From Leptolyngbya sp. SIOISBB (GTDB lineage: Bacteria; Cyanobacteriota; Cyanobacteriia; Phormidesmidales; Phormidesmidaceae), in contig JAAHII010000001.1 of assembly GCA_010671905.1 (NCBI GenBank), positions 5,580,001 to 5,644,000 on the forward strand: a stretch of 64,000 nucleotides of DNA, in the 5' to 3' direction. Position numbers and translations under genes: made by a program. The notes beneath the pieces were generated by a model. That model was not told the origin of the DNA. It searched no databases and worked only from the letters and a program-made list of their open reading frames with translations. This document shows positions 48,658-57,667 of the stretch, one piece after another; within the stretch, counting starts at the first letter, position 1, and the number at the start of each line of letters is the position of its first letter.

Positions 48658-49914
48658 ATGGCACGTTTTCTGCATTTGGCCGACATTCACTTAGGCTTTG
48701 ACCGCTACAACAGTCCTGAGCGGACTAAAGATTTTTTCTTTGCCCTGTCTGATGTGATTCAGAAATATGCGATCTCGGCGCAGGTTGACTTTGTCGTTAT
48801 CGCTGGCGATTTGTTTGAGCATCGCGTCATTCAGCCTGCCATTTTGAATCAAGCGCAGCTTTGCTTTCAACAACTCCAGACAGCTGACATTCCTGTCTTA
48901 GCGATCGAGGGGAATCATGACAATACCCCTTATGGCACGTCCACCAGCTGGCTCAAATATTTGTCGCAGTGGGGCATGCTGAAGTTGTTAGAACCCGGTA
49001 ATTTAGCAGCTGGAGAGCCCTTATATTCTCCATGGGATGAGGTCAATAGGAAAGGTGGCTATATCGATTTAGCCTGTGGTGTTAGAGTTATTGGCTCTGC
49101 TTGGTATGGAGCAGCTGCTATTCGCGCCATTGAACAAATTGCCGAGGCGATTCCAGTCTTGCCACCCGGCCCTGACACAACACTGCTCCTCTTTCACCAT
49201 GGTTTAGAGGGGCAGATTGCTCGCTATAGTGGGGCGCTACGATATTCTGAACTGCTGCCCTTAAAAGAGGCTGGGGTAGATTATTTGGCATTGGGGCATA
49301 TTCACAAAAACTATAGTGAAGGCGGCTGGGTCTTTAACCCCGGTTCTTTAGAGGCAAATAACGTTGAAGAAGGCAGCTTTACACGGGGGGCATATTTAGT
49401 CGAAGTGGGTGCTGAGGGTATTCACGCTGAGCTGAAGCAAGACTATCGTCAGCGTCCGATTGTGCGTTTGGTCATTAAGACCCAAGACAGTGATAGCGAA
49501 GCTGATGTGGTCGCGAAAGCCAAACAAGCGGTTGAGGAGGCGATCGCGACTGGGCAACTCTTGCCTGAACGACAACCCATGGTCGAATTACGCATTGAAG
49601 GACAGGTGGGTTTTGAGCGCTTAGAACTCGATACTAAGCAACTGCAAAAAGATCTGCAGGCGTCAAGCCAAGCCTTGATTTTTCTGCTGAAATACGAAGT
49701 TGAGGAAAAAGAGGTTACTGAACCGATCTCTAGCGAGGCCAGTCGTGACCTCATCGAGCATAGTGCCTTCAAGGATATGCTGACGGCTCATCGCGATTAT
49801 AAAAGGCGGGCTGATACTCTGTCAGAAGGACTTGTCGATCTCAAAAATAAGCGCTTGGCAGGGCAGGACGACGAAGCCCTTTATGAGTATCTGGACGAAT
49901 TGTTGGTTCCGTAA
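48658..49914 (+). CDS. SbcD-like DNA repair exonuclease (metallophosphoesterase)
   Basis: 418 aa. The five calcineurin-like metal motifs are in order: LADIHLGFD, IAGDLFEH, EGNHDN, FHHGLEG and GHIHKN. Such proteins form the nuclease half of Mre11/SbcD complexes. No sbcC-like ATPase gene follows, so the partner, if any, is elsewhere. The C-terminal 150 residues are charged and helical (KDYKRRADTLSE-like), as in the cyanobacterial form. Confidence 0.88.
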   Translation: MARFLHLADIHLGFDRYNSPERTKDFFFALSDVIQKYAISAQVDFVVIAGDLFEHRVIQPAILNQAQLCFQQLQTADIPVLAIEGNHDNTPYGTSTSWLKYLSQWGMLKLLEPGNLAAGEPLYSPWDEVNRKGGYIDLACGVRVIGSAWYGAAAIRAIEQIAEAIPVLPPGPDTTLLLFHHGLEGQIARYSGALRYSELLPLKEAGVDYLALGHIHKNYSEGGWVFNPGSLEANNVEEGSFTRGAYLVEVGAEGIHAELKQDYRQRPIVRLVIKTQDSDSEADVVAKAKQAVEEAIATGQLLPERQPMVELRIEGQVGFERLELDTKQLQKDLQASSQALIFLLKYEVEEKEVTEPISSEASRDLIEHSAFKDMLTAHRDYKRRADTLSEGLVDLKNKRLAGQDDEALYEYLDELLVP

Positions 49915-50432
49915 CCCAGCTAGCAGGTCGCGCCATTTATGGATCAGTGATCCTAATGCAGGTCCCTAAAACTTACAGCTAGTGACCTCTTCCTTTGAAT
50001 GCTGCTTTTTTGTTGTATCAGGCTTAGGGAACAGTTGCTTGAAGACTATGGGGCGATTTGCTTTGCCAGGCTGAGACTTCTTACAAGACTCTTATCAGCT
50101 TTGTACACTTCTCATGGGATGGGCCAGCTTTGAATTCTGGTCGACGAAGGAGCGACTGCAGCTTTATTTTTCTACTAGGACGAAATTTTTCTGAGAAAAG
50201 TCTGGCCTTTTGCAAAACTGGGCGACTTATGCATTTCAAGATCAGGTCTTTGAGGCGGCTGATCTGGGTTCATTAAAGTAGTTTTATTCAGCAATTGTGT
50301 TCATCAGTAGCGGTGGCTGATTTATCACACCCTATAATACTGTAAAGGGATCTTTGTGATTTTAAACAGTTTGCATTAATGCTTTTCAAGCCGTAATGCA
50401 ATACTCTTGAGTCAAGGAAAGTGGTTTGAATA
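49915..50432. other. Region upstream of rpaA
   Basis: About 520 bases without a supported gene. A TATAAT at 50333-50338 is a possible -10 element for rpaA, with no good -35. Confidence 0.5.
50333..50338 (+). promoter_or_regulatory. Possible -10 element of rpaA
   Basis: TATAAT at 50333-50338, about 95 bases before the rpaA start. No matching -35 box is seen at the normal distance, as in activator-dependent promoters. Confidence 0.35.
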
Positions 50433-51137
50433 ATGCCTCGCATACTTGTAATTGACGACGACCCATCTATTTCTGAACTGGTTTCGGTCAACCTGGAGAT
50501 GGCTGGTTATGATGTCAGTCAGGCTGGTGACGGAATCAAGGGCCAAGCATTGGCGGTTCAGCTCTTGCCTGATCTGATTATGCTTGACCTGATGTTGCCT
50601 AAGGTTGATGGCCTGACGGTGTGCCAAAGATTGCGTCGTGACACCCGAACAGCAGAGATTCCTGTGTTAATGCTGACGGCGTTGGGGCAGACCCAAGATA
50701 AGGTGGACGGTTTCAACGCTGGGGCGGATGACTATTTGACTAAGCCCTTTGAACTAGAGGAAATGTTGGCACGAGTGCGAGCTCTGCTGCGACGGACTGA
50801 TCGTATTCCTCAGGCGGCAAAACATAGTGAGATTCTCAACTATGGGCCTTTGACCTTGATTCCAGAGCGCTTTGAGGCGCTCTGGTTTGACAACACGGTT
50901 AAGCTCACCCATTTGGAATTTGAGCTGTTGCACTGTTTACTACAACGGCATGGTCAAACTGTCTCCCCAAGTGAGATTTTGAAGGAAGTTTGGGGATATG
51001 ACCCCAATGATGATATTGAGACAATTCGCGTACATGTGCGCCATCTGCGTACCAAAATCGAACCTGATCCTCGGCATCCGAAATATATCAAGACGGTTTA
51101 TGGTGCCGGTTATTGTTTAGAGCTGCCCGGAGATTAA
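50433..51137 (+). CDS. rpaA: OmpR-type response regulator RpaA
   Basis: The master output regulator of the KaiABC clock, phosphorylated by SasA. 234 aa, very close to RpaA throughout: [18 protein letters not shown], phospho-acceptor D52, K104 in [10 protein letters not shown], the linker [19 protein letters not shown] and the winged helix [21 protein letters not shown]. The linker and NYGPLTL stretch separate it from RpaB. sasA is not in the window. Confidence 0.95.
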   Translation: MPRILVIDDDPSISELVSVNLEMAGYDVSQAGDGIKGQALAVQLLPDLIMLDLMLPKVDGLTVCQRLRRDTRTAEIPVLMLTALGQTQDKVDGFNAGADDYLTKPFELEEMLARVRALLRRTDRIPQAAKHSEILNYGPLTLIPERFEALWFDNTVKLTHLEFELLHCLLQRHGQTVSPSEILKEVWGYDPNDDIETIRVHVRHLRTKIEPDPRHPKYIKTVYGAGYCLELPGD

Positions 51138-51224
51138 TCAGGAGGAGGGATTGGCCGCTTGCAGCAGTTCTGGTCATGAGGTCGTCAACGGAAAGTTGAG
51201 CGCACTCGATTGTGCTCATTCACC

Positions 51225-52064
51225 TTATTCATAGGAGCACCAATCGCTCCAGCCCCCAACATAGAGTTGGGGTATGGCTTTTCCCATAACGGCTTGGGCT
51301 AGCAAGTTGACGCAGGCAGTGACTCCAGAGCCGCAATAGTGAATGGATGGCTCTTGAGCAGGCAGATCGTTCCAGATTTGCTTGAGTTCTACAGGAGATT
51401 TGAAACAACTCTTCTCATCAAGATTGTTTTGCCAGAAGAAATTCACCGCTTGAGGGATGGAACCGGCGATGGGGTCGATGGGTTCCTGCTCACCCCGATA
51501 GCGTTCTGACGATCGCGCATCCACTAAAGCCCTGTTCCCCTGGATCTGGTGCTCTAAGATGATTTTGCGGTCAACGATCCAATCAGTTTGGGGCTGAGGG
51601 GTAAATTCTCCTTGCGATCGCACGGCGATATCGGTCTCTAAAGGGAAATCAGCAGCCTGCCAGGCTGGGAAACCGCCATCCAATACAGCAACGGCTTCGT
51701 GGCCCAGATAGCGCAGCAACCACCACAGGCGAGCGGCAAATGCTCCCTTCGTGGCATCGTAAGCAACCACTTGAGTCGCTGGTTGCGAAGAGACTCCCAG
51801 ACTTTCTAACTTGTTAACGAAATGCTCTAGGGATGGCAATGGATGCCGCCCGCCATGTTGCTCGACTGGGCTGGATAAATCTTGATTGAGATCCAGATAC
51901 AATGCCCCTGGAATGTGACCAGAGAAATATTCTTGTCTACCCTGCTGAGGATTGCTTAGGGCAAACCGACAGTCCATGATGACAACATTAGGGTTGCTCA
52001 GATGCGCCTGCAACCAATGAATATCGACTAAAGGAGTCGGCATGGCAATTGAGGATGGATTCAT
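51225..52064 (-). CDS. Sulfurtransferase (rhodanese / 3-mercaptopyruvate type)
   Basis: 279 aa, two rhodanese domains. The catalytic loop is CGSGVTA (cysteine near residue 244), the form typical of thiosulfate or 3-mercaptopyruvate sulfurtransferases. Domain 1 has FSGHIPGALYLDLNQDL and VVAYDATKGAFAARLWWLLRYLGH. The ATG at 52064 overlaps the stop of rsmD (ATGA) once the rsmD frame is corrected; a second ATG lies at 52043. It is the last gene of the hisH-rsmD operon. Confidence 0.9.
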   Translation of the reverse strand: MNPSSIAMPTPLVDIHWLQAHLSNPNVVIMDCRFALSNPQQGRQEYFSGHIPGALYLDLNQDLSSPVEQHGGRHPLPSLEHFVNKLESLGVSSQPATQVVAYDATKGAFAARLWWLLRYLGHEAVAVLDGGFPAWQAADFPLETDIAVRSQGEFTPQPQTDWIVDRKIILEHQIQGNRALVDARSSERYRGEQEPIDPIAGSIPQAVNFFWQNNLDEKSCFKSPVELKQIWNDLPAQEPSIHYCGSGVTACVNLLAQAVMGKAIPQLYVGGWSDWCSYE

Positions 52065-52637
52065 ATAACCTCTTGAGCAGATGCAGTAGAGCTTGCAAAT
52101 GTGGCGGTGTAGAACGATAACCGAGTACGGCCATAGCGTTTTTTGGGTGCGTAGGGCCAGGGCTGGTAGGGCGATCACCATCCAGCGATCGTCATGTTCA
52201 ACCGCCAACTCGCCATCCGGGGTTAGGAGACTGTATTGTGCGATCGCTTTAATTACCGAATTGTATAAACCTGCATCGTAAGGGGGATCGAAGTAAATAT
52301 GATGAAATGTCTGACCTTTTAGCAAAGATAGATGAGTCAGGACGTCGCCCCGAATAACGCTAAATTGCTGCTTGGCACTGGCAACTTGTTGCCAGTTTTG
52401 CTGGATCGTACGGCAGGCCACACCTGCCTTTTCGATGCCGGTGACGGTTGCAGCCCCTCGGCAAAGGGCTTCGGCCCCCATGACCCCATTACCCGCGCAT
52501 AAGTCTAGCCAGCGGCAGCCGTTGATGGAACGTTGCCAGATATTAAATAGCGCCTCACGGACGCGCCCTGTAGTTGGGCGTGTTGCTTGCCCTGGAACGG
52601 TTTTGAGCTGACGATTGCCGTAAATTCTGAGAGCCAT
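52061..52637 (-). CDS. rsmD: 16S rRNA (guanine966-N2)-methyltransferase RsmD, frame broken at a homopolymer
   Basis: Methylates G966 of 16S rRNA. MALRIYGNRQLKT opens it, followed by RPTTGRVREALFNI, the SAM motif LDLCAGNGVMGAEAL and the catalytic FDPPYDAG. As sequenced, the frame runs on into the sulfurtransferase and makes a false fusion. Removing one base from the T6 run at 52139-52144 (A6 on the coding strand) restores the family ending KRYGRTRLSFY and a stop at 52061-52063, 191 aa. Its start overlaps the hisH stop (TAATG). Confidence 0.9.
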
Positions 52638-53281
52638 TAGCGACTTAAAGCAGGGATGCTCTGCTGAATAACAGAGACGAAATTAGACAAAATTTGTAAG
52701 CCCACTGTCGATGACTTTTCGGGGTGAAACTGGACTGCCATGACATTGTCTTTGGCGACTGCTGCGGTTACTGTTTGACTGCCGTGAGTAACCGTCGCTG
52801 CCGTTGCTGTGGAGTCGGTTGGTTCTGGATAAAACGAATGGACAAAGTACACCCAATCATCGGTTTTAACGTTGCGCCAGAGGGACAAATCTGGCTGGGT
52901 GAGGGTGAGTTGATTCCACCCCATGTGGGGAATGGTGATGCCAGGTTCGGACTGAAAGCGTCGAATCATGCCAGGAATGATGCCTAATCCGGCCTCTTTA
53001 CCTTCTTCACTGCCGTCAAATAAAACCTGCAGACCGACACAGATCCCCAAAAATGGTTTGCCCGTAGCCACAATGTCATGAATGGGACCGATCAAATCGC
53101 GTTCTTTGAGGTGCTGCATGGCTGGATCAAAGGCCCCGACACCGGGTAACACAATGCCGTCGGCACTTTGCCAATCGGCCACGCGATCGCTCACAACGGT
53201 TGTTGCTCCGGCTTTTTCTAATCCTTTACAGGCAGAATGGAGGTTTCCCATGTCATAGTCGATGACAGCGATGCGAGTCAT
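52637..53281 (-). CDS. hisH: Imidazole glycerol phosphate synthase, glutaminase subunit
   Basis: Supplies ammonia to HisF in histidine synthesis. 214 aa from ATG 53281 (MTRIAVIDYDMGNL). The nucleophile is C81 in GICVGLQVL, and the His-Glu pair lies in QFHPEKS. It leads the hisH-rsmD-sulfurtransferase operon, with overlapping stops and starts; hisF is not nearby. Confidence 0.96.
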   Translation of the reverse strand: MTRIAVIDYDMGNLHSACKGLEKAGATTVVSDRVADWQSADGIVLPGVGAFDPAMQHLKERDLIGPIHDIVATGKPFLGICVGLQVLFDGSEEGKEAGLGIIPGMIRRFQSEPGITIPHMGWNQLTLTQPDLSLWRNVKTDDWVYFVHSFYPEPTDSTATAATVTHGSQTVTAAVAKDNVMAVQFHPEKSSTVGLQILSNFVSVIQQSIPALSR

Positions 53282-53520
53282 GGTTGACCTCCTTAGGAAC
53301 GGCAAAGACCACTCTTATCCTACACAGGGTAGAGACTCTCTGTTGTTCAATTGGTCGACTTTGCAACCTTACCCTGACTATTTTATGCCTGTTCATGCCT
53401 GAAAGTGCTGTAAGAGGACTGTATTAATAAAGACTCGCAACCTTAAACAGCGCTTAGGAGCAGGAATCTGTGACTACCACGTGCGGTCTCTGTTGTGGAT
53501 AACTGGCACTGGGTATTTCT

Positions 53521-54048
53521 ATGACGTTACTCATAACTACGTTTGCCCCCTGGAAAGCCCATCAAACCACTAACTCATCTGACGACTTAGTGGCGTCATT
53601 ATATGAGCTCCGACTCTTACCTACCCAGACTCGGTTGGTACGCAATTTACCTGTGCACTTTCAACTGGCACCCAGTCAAGTGATTGCAGCGGTGTATCAG
53701 CATCGTCCGACGACGGTAATTTGCTGCGGCATGGCCGAGACGCGGTCACGCCTTAATTTAGAGCGTTATGCCCATGGACCTGGAGAGCGCTTTGAAACAC
53801 CGCTCAACTTATCGCAATTGGCTGCAGGATTAAAGTGGACTACGATCAGCCACAATGCTGGCAATTTTGTCTGTAACGCGCTCTATTATGAGCTGCTTAG
53901 GCATATTCAAAAACATGATCTGGGTATCCAGAGCTTATTTCTTCATGTGCCACTGTTGAATAACTATAATCGTCAACCTTTAATCCAAGACTGTGTCAGT
54001 GTATTGTCCCGTTTGCAAACAAATAAACCTTTAGCATTGCTCCCGTAA
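53521..54048 (+). CDS. Pyroglutamyl-peptidase-like protein (peptidase C15)
   Basis: 175 aa. The catalytic triad can be placed as E81 (LNLER), C118 (GNFVCNALYYELL) and H142 (LFLHVPLL), matching pyrrolidone-carboxylate peptidase order and spacing. The N-terminal ITTFAPWKAHQTTNSS replaces the usual VTGFEPFGG-type loop, so substrate binding may differ. It is monocistronic. Confidence 0.85.
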   Translation: MTLLITTFAPWKAHQTTNSSDDLVASLYELRLLPTQTRLVRNLPVHFQLAPSQVIAAVYQHRPTTVICCGMAETRSRLNLERYAHGPGERFETPLNLSQLAAGLKWTTISHNAGNFVCNALYYELLRHIQKHDLGIQSLFLHVPLLNNYNRQPLIQDCVSVLSRLQTNKPLALLP

Positions 54049-54325
54049 TGCTAAAGGTGACAACGCCAATGACCGTTAGATAGAAATCGCAGAGCTGTAT
54101 CTCAAGGAACAGCGAGGTTCCCCAGCGGCTGGCCGACATATTCGAGACTGTCATAATCTAGCTATCCTTGTCAGGCCGTTCAAAGTTCGCAGTCCCTAGC
54201 TTCTTACTGCAAGATGGGTGCGGCATTGCCGATCTCACAAGATTTTAAGCATCAGTTGATGAGACGTCTTAGCTTGTTCCTGCTCCACTAAGTAGCTGGG
54301 CCGAATCAAACCTCAAAGCCTATCG

Positions 54326-54400
54326 CTGATTTCGACTCCGCTCAATCAGCTGGATGGTTGACCAAACTAGACACTGAGGGGTGAGCGGAGTCGAAATCAG
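54326..54400. repeat. REP-like inverted repeat, 18-base perfect arms
   Basis: CTGATTTCGACTCCGCTC (54326-54343) and its exact reverse complement (54383-54400) flank 39 bases. The TTCGACTCCGCTCA core is of the kind seen in dispersed palindromic repeats of many bacteria. Confidence 0.8.
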
Positions 54401-54501
54401 TCTGCACAATAATTACGCCTTCCTACTTATTCCTGCTGACAATCAGCCTTAACTGTGATGCTGGCTGCATTGGTCAACGTGGAATCATCAATAAATCAAA
54501 A

Positions 54502-54531
54502 AAAAGCTGGCTGCTTCAGCAGCCAGCTTTT
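54502..54531 (-). terminator. Terminator of the zinc-ribbon gene, perhaps bidirectional
   Basis: AAAAGCTGGCTGC (54502-54514) pairs perfectly with GCAGCCAGCTTTT (54519-54531) around a four-base loop. On the minus strand the T-run is eight or more long, serving the gene that ends at 54599. Confidence 0.9.
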
Positions 54532-54598
54532 GACATCTACAAAACCTGGTTGTGTACTCAGTTCAGCAGGAGTGATCCCATACTTGGACGCACCAACA

Positions 54599-54742
54599 TC
54601 ATGCCGACCGCATCTTGCTCCACCAAAAGCGGCGACGAGTATCTACCAAAGTGCCACAGTTGCTGCACTTCTTAATCCCGCGCACACGAATGCGACGAAG
54701 CTTTGTTTCTCCACAATGGGAACATTGAATTTGTTGAGTCAT
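54599..54742 (-). CDS. Small zinc-ribbon protein
   Basis: 47 aa from ATG 54742: MTQQIQCSHCGETKLRR and so on. Two CxxC knuckles (C7/C10 and C26/C29) make a zinc ribbon, followed by a basic tail (TRRRFWWSKMRSA). The frame extends upstream without conservation. A strong terminator follows. A nucleic-acid-binding or ribosome-associated role is a guess from the basic charge. Confidence 0.7.
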   Translation of the reverse strand: MTQQIQCSHCGETKLRRIRVRGIKKCSNCGTLVDTRRRFWWSKMRSA

Positions 54743-54979
54743 GATGCGCCTACAGAGACAGGGGATGTCGTTGCCAGTATTGACTACAGTTGTATCTTGC
54801 CAATTCCGTAAGCCCATTGGCCCCCAAGACACTACTCAAGCTGTCCCAGCTGACGGCGAAAATTTCTTGGAAATTACGGATGCAATCTCAACATTGTGGC
54901 GACAAGCCCAATCCACTCAAAAAAGTGTCCTCGGAGAAAATTGATCACAGATTGTGGCTGACTGGTCGAGGCGTGATGG

Positions 54980-55405
54980 TCAAAGATTGAACAAATCAAA
55001 TGGAAAGGGGCCATAGGTGCCGTTTACTAGGTCAACCTCTGGCTCCGATACATGAAACGACACTAAGACGCCTCGCGACGCCCCGGTATAGCCGTCTAGA
55101 TACCAGGCCCCTTTGAGCGTGTTGAACTTGAGATAGACCGGCCCGCTACGGTCTTCTAACTGCAGTTGTATCGGACGGCTCAGGACAGCGACGTAGGCTT
55201 CTAAAGCGGTCTGAGCGATCGCCAGCGTATCGGCACAGACGCCGAGGGTTTCATAGTCTGCGGCCTCACTAAAGGTTTGCAACGCCTCGCGAATCGCCAC
55301 TTTGTCAGCATCAGGGAGTTCTGGGGGCGTTTCCAAGCAGCTGAATGGCGCTAAACGTTTACGTAGGGCTTTGTAGTCAATCGAGTTCGAGTCTGTGACT
55401 GTCAT
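54980..55405 (-). CDS. DUF1824 family protein
   Basis: 141 aa, a soluble family found mainly in cyanobacteria and plants. The central LEDRSGPVYLKFNTLKGAWYLDGYTGASRGVLVSFH is its mark; the end YGPFPFDLFNL is also typical. The function is unknown. It is divergent from radC. Confidence 0.85.
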   Translation of the reverse strand: MTVTDSNSIDYKALRKRLAPFSCLETPPELPDADKVAIREALQTFSEAADYETLGVCADTLAIAQTALEAYVAVLSRPIQLQLEDRSGPVYLKFNTLKGAWYLDGYTGASRGVLVSFHVSEPEVDLVNGTYGPFPFDLFNL

Positions 55406-55494
55406 GAGTTAACTTACCGTTAAAGCAGAAATTCTCTTGGGTTTACTGGAAGTAGGGGCTTCACCCCATTTACCTTACTGGCTCTGGTGCATCC

Positions 55495-56220
55495 ATGACG
55501 ACCTATCAAGTGCGTGTGACCGACATGCCCTCTAGTGAGCGCCCGCGAGAGCGGCTGCTCGCCCACGGTGCTAAAACCTTAGCCACGGCGGAGCTGATCG
55601 CAATTTTGTTAGGTACGGGGCAAGGGCCCGGTAAACTCTCAGCCGTGGGCTTAGGGCAATACATCTTGCAATGTTTGGGTGCCAACCAGCGCGATGCCAT
55701 GAGCGTCATGCGGGATGTTGCCCCTCGGGAACTGATGGAAATTCCTGGAGTGGGTCCGGCAAAGGCGACAAGTATTTTAGCGGCGATCGAGTTAGGCAAA
55801 CGCGTGTTGCAGTCACGTCCGCCGGAGCAAACTGTGGTCGATGATCCCAGCGTGGCGGCTGCCGCCCTCAGCCACGAGTTGATGTGGCAAGCCCAAGAAC
55901 GCTTTGCGGTACTCTTTCTCGATGTCCAACATCGCATTTTGGGGATGAAGGTAATCACCGTTGGTACGGCAACCGAAACTTTAGCTCATCCTCGCGATAT
56001 TTTTCGCGAAGTTTTAAAGCAAGGCGCAACTCGAATCGTTGTCGCGCACAATCATCCCAGCGGTAGTCTAAACCCGTCTCAAGAAGATATTCAGCTCACC
56101 CGTCAACTGCTAGAGGCTGCCACCCTGCTGGGAGTCCCGATTTTGGATCACCTGATTCTCGGCAATGGCGACTTCAGCAGCCTGCGGCAAACCACCGCCC
56201 TCTGGCAGGAGGCTTCTTAA
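55495..56220 (+). CDS. radC: RadC-family (JAB/MPN) protein
   Basis: 241 aa. An N-terminal helix-hairpin-helix region ([24 protein letters not shown]) is followed by the JAB metal motif [19 protein letters not shown] with a distant Glu. It was named for DNA repair, but its enzymatic role is unproven. Length and motifs are normal. Confidence 0.93.
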   Translation: MTTYQVRVTDMPSSERPRERLLAHGAKTLATAELIAILLGTGQGPGKLSAVGLGQYILQCLGANQRDAMSVMRDVAPRELMEIPGVGPAKATSILAAIELGKRVLQSRPPEQTVVDDPSVAAAALSHELMWQAQERFAVLFLDVQHRILGMKVITVGTATETLAHPRDIFREVLKQGATRIVVAHNHPSGSLNPSQEDIQLTRQLLEAATLLGVPILDHLILGNGDFSSLRQTTALWQEAS

Positions 56221-56327
56221 TACAGGTGCCCAGTTTCCCATGCCTTACTAGCAGCGCTTTGTAGCACTTCCTGGTCACACCACTCTTCCATCAAGCGAAA
56301 CGTCTTGGTAGTAAGTCAGAATGCTGC

Positions 56328-56663
56328 GTGAAACCGAGGAAAAGTCCGGAACCAGTTACGGTTGCTAATGAATCTATACCCGCCCCTAGTGAAGGTGAAC
56401 TGGAATTGAATGACTGGGAATTACGGCCTGAAGAGAAGCAACCTTGGGTATTGAAGGCCAGACAAATTTATGTTTTTCAAGAAGTGTCGGGACCTATTCA
56501 GTGGGTAGACGTGAGTCCACAACTCTCTGAAACCCTGGGAAAGACTGATCCTAGCCTGCACTGCCAAGCCTATTTGGCAGAAGGAATTGGCGCGATATGG
56601 GAGCAGGGTTTTCAAGTGAGCCGTCACCAGAGTGGTTGGCACTACTCGAAGAGTTTGAGTTGA
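56328..56663 (+). CDS. Hypothetical protein
   Basis: 111 aa from GTG 56328. The N-terminus is polar and disordered-looking; the C-terminal 65 residues (ARQIYVFQEVSGPIQWVDVSP onward) form a likely small domain. I do not recognise it. The start is uncertain because no good ribosome-binding site is seen. Confidence 0.55.
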   Translation: MKPRKSPEPVTVANESIPAPSEGELELNDWELRPEEKQPWVLKARQIYVFQEVSGPIQWVDVSPQLSETLGKTDPSLHCQAYLAEGIGAIWEQGFQVSRHQSGWHYSKSLS

Positions 56664-56919
56664 GAGGTGTTGCCCCAAGAGTTCCATCTTTGTCTTAAGG
56701 AACTGATTCCTGGCGGCCATCTGCCCAATGAAAAAGCATATTGTGGGATTGAGCGAATCGAAGAATCATGTCTTTTTGAGCTAATCCTCAATCCACCTTA
56801 GACAATAGAAGAAGAGGGGCGGTCTGCTTTGTTTGCTGCGTTGACCTCGCCAAACTTATCCACAACTGCCGCAGACTCTGCTTCGTTCCAGATTGCCCCA
56901 TCGTCAAGGAGATGAAATT

Positions 56920-57051
56920 ATGATCACCGAAACGATGCTTGTAAATCCAGCCACTTATCTTGCTGTGAAGATGCTGACACTGCTGCTAGTTGCATCTGTG
57001 TACTGGTTTGTGGCAACTCACCAATCTGGTCATCATCAACCAGAATCATGA
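56920..57051 (+). CDS. Small membrane protein, 43 aa
   Basis: MITETMLVNPATYLAV begins it; a single transmembrane helix (about residues 16-33, VKMLTLLLVASVYWFVAT) is followed by a His-rich tail (HQSGHHQPES). The AAGGAGATG ribosome-binding site with correct spacing supports translation. The family is not recognised. Confidence 0.6.
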   Translation: MITETMLVNPATYLAVKMLTLLLVASVYWFVATHQSGHHQPES

Positions 57052-57221
57052 CTCCGCGATCGCACAGATTCAAGCACTCTTCAGCTAAAAACCGGCAACA
57101 GCATCGCCAACGTTTTGTCTAAGCATGGATGCTTCATCGGCGATATGCAGGCTAATTTAGCGATCTCGGAGTCTCAACACCAGTGACATTTCCAACATCA
57201 GGTCAGCACTAAACCCTAGAA

Positions 57222-57422
57222 TTATCCTCCGAAGTCTTTCCAGAGTTCACCTTCGTGGGGAATGACGTTTTGCTGAACATCATTACTTAAGGCTGCCGTA
57301 CTGGCGGACATCAAAGAGACCCGAGCAACGGTATACCCGGCGACAAAGGTGACACCAGCAGCCAGCAGACCGGCAACCCAGCGATCGCCGACAGACATAC
57401 TAGACGCGTTGGACTGATACAT
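57222..57422 (-). CDS. Small membrane protein, 66 aa
   Basis: A polar start (MYQSNASSMSVGDR) is followed by one helix (WVAGLLAAGVTFVAGYTVARVSL, about residues 16-38) and a soluble tail ending PHEGELWKDFGG. The family is not recognised. It lies 92 bases downstream of the next small minus-strand gene. Confidence 0.6.
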   Translation of the reverse strand: MYQSNASSMSVGDRWVAGLLAAGVTFVAGYTVARVSLMSASTAALSNDVQQNVIPHEGELWKDFGG

Positions 57423-57514
57423 AGAACACCTATCGTTAAAAGTTGATGTATCTATGATGGCAGCCTTTTTGTAACAGAGACTACTTTTTAGGGTTTCGTT
57501 ATCTTTGCTGTGGC

Positions 57515-57667
57515 TTATCGCAAAGAAACATCTTTACCTGCGACAATCTGATGCACTTGCTCGCCTAGGTCAACAGGCAAACCGGCGTGATGAGTGATAA
57601 TGCCATGGGCAACCCCAGCAAGTAGGCCGACAAAGGCAGGCATCATCAAAAAACTGAACGACTTCAT
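57515..57667 (-). CDS. Small membrane protein, 50 aa
   Basis: MKSFSFLMMPAFVGLLAGVA begins it, a helix or signal peptide of about 22 residues, followed by HGIITHHAGLPVDLGEQVHQ and a charged end. It is in the same direction as the 66-aa gene and may be co-transcribed. Not recognised; the call rests on coding composition and a coherent frame. Confidence 0.5.
   Translation of the reverse strand: MKSFSFLMMPAFVGLLAGVAHGIITHHAGLPVDLGEQVHQIVAGKDVSLR

Larger units (their letters stand above)
54049..54598. other. Intergenic region with inverted repeat and terminator
   Basis: It holds the 18-base inverted repeat at 54326-54400 and the hairpin at 54502-54531. Open frames on the plus strand here lack coding character. 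Confidence 0.5.

Noticed and set aside
50058-50276. 72-codon frame upstream of rpaA
   Set aside because: Low-complexity mix of residues with no start signal; not supported as coding.
51225-52637. A true RsmD-rhodanese fusion protein
   Set aside because: One base removed from the T6 run restores a normal RsmD end and an ATGA overlap with the next gene.
54455-54811. 118-codon plus-strand frame over the zinc-ribbon gene
   Set aside because: It runs through the terminator hairpin and opposite the CxxC-coding frame; the minus-strand gene is better supported.
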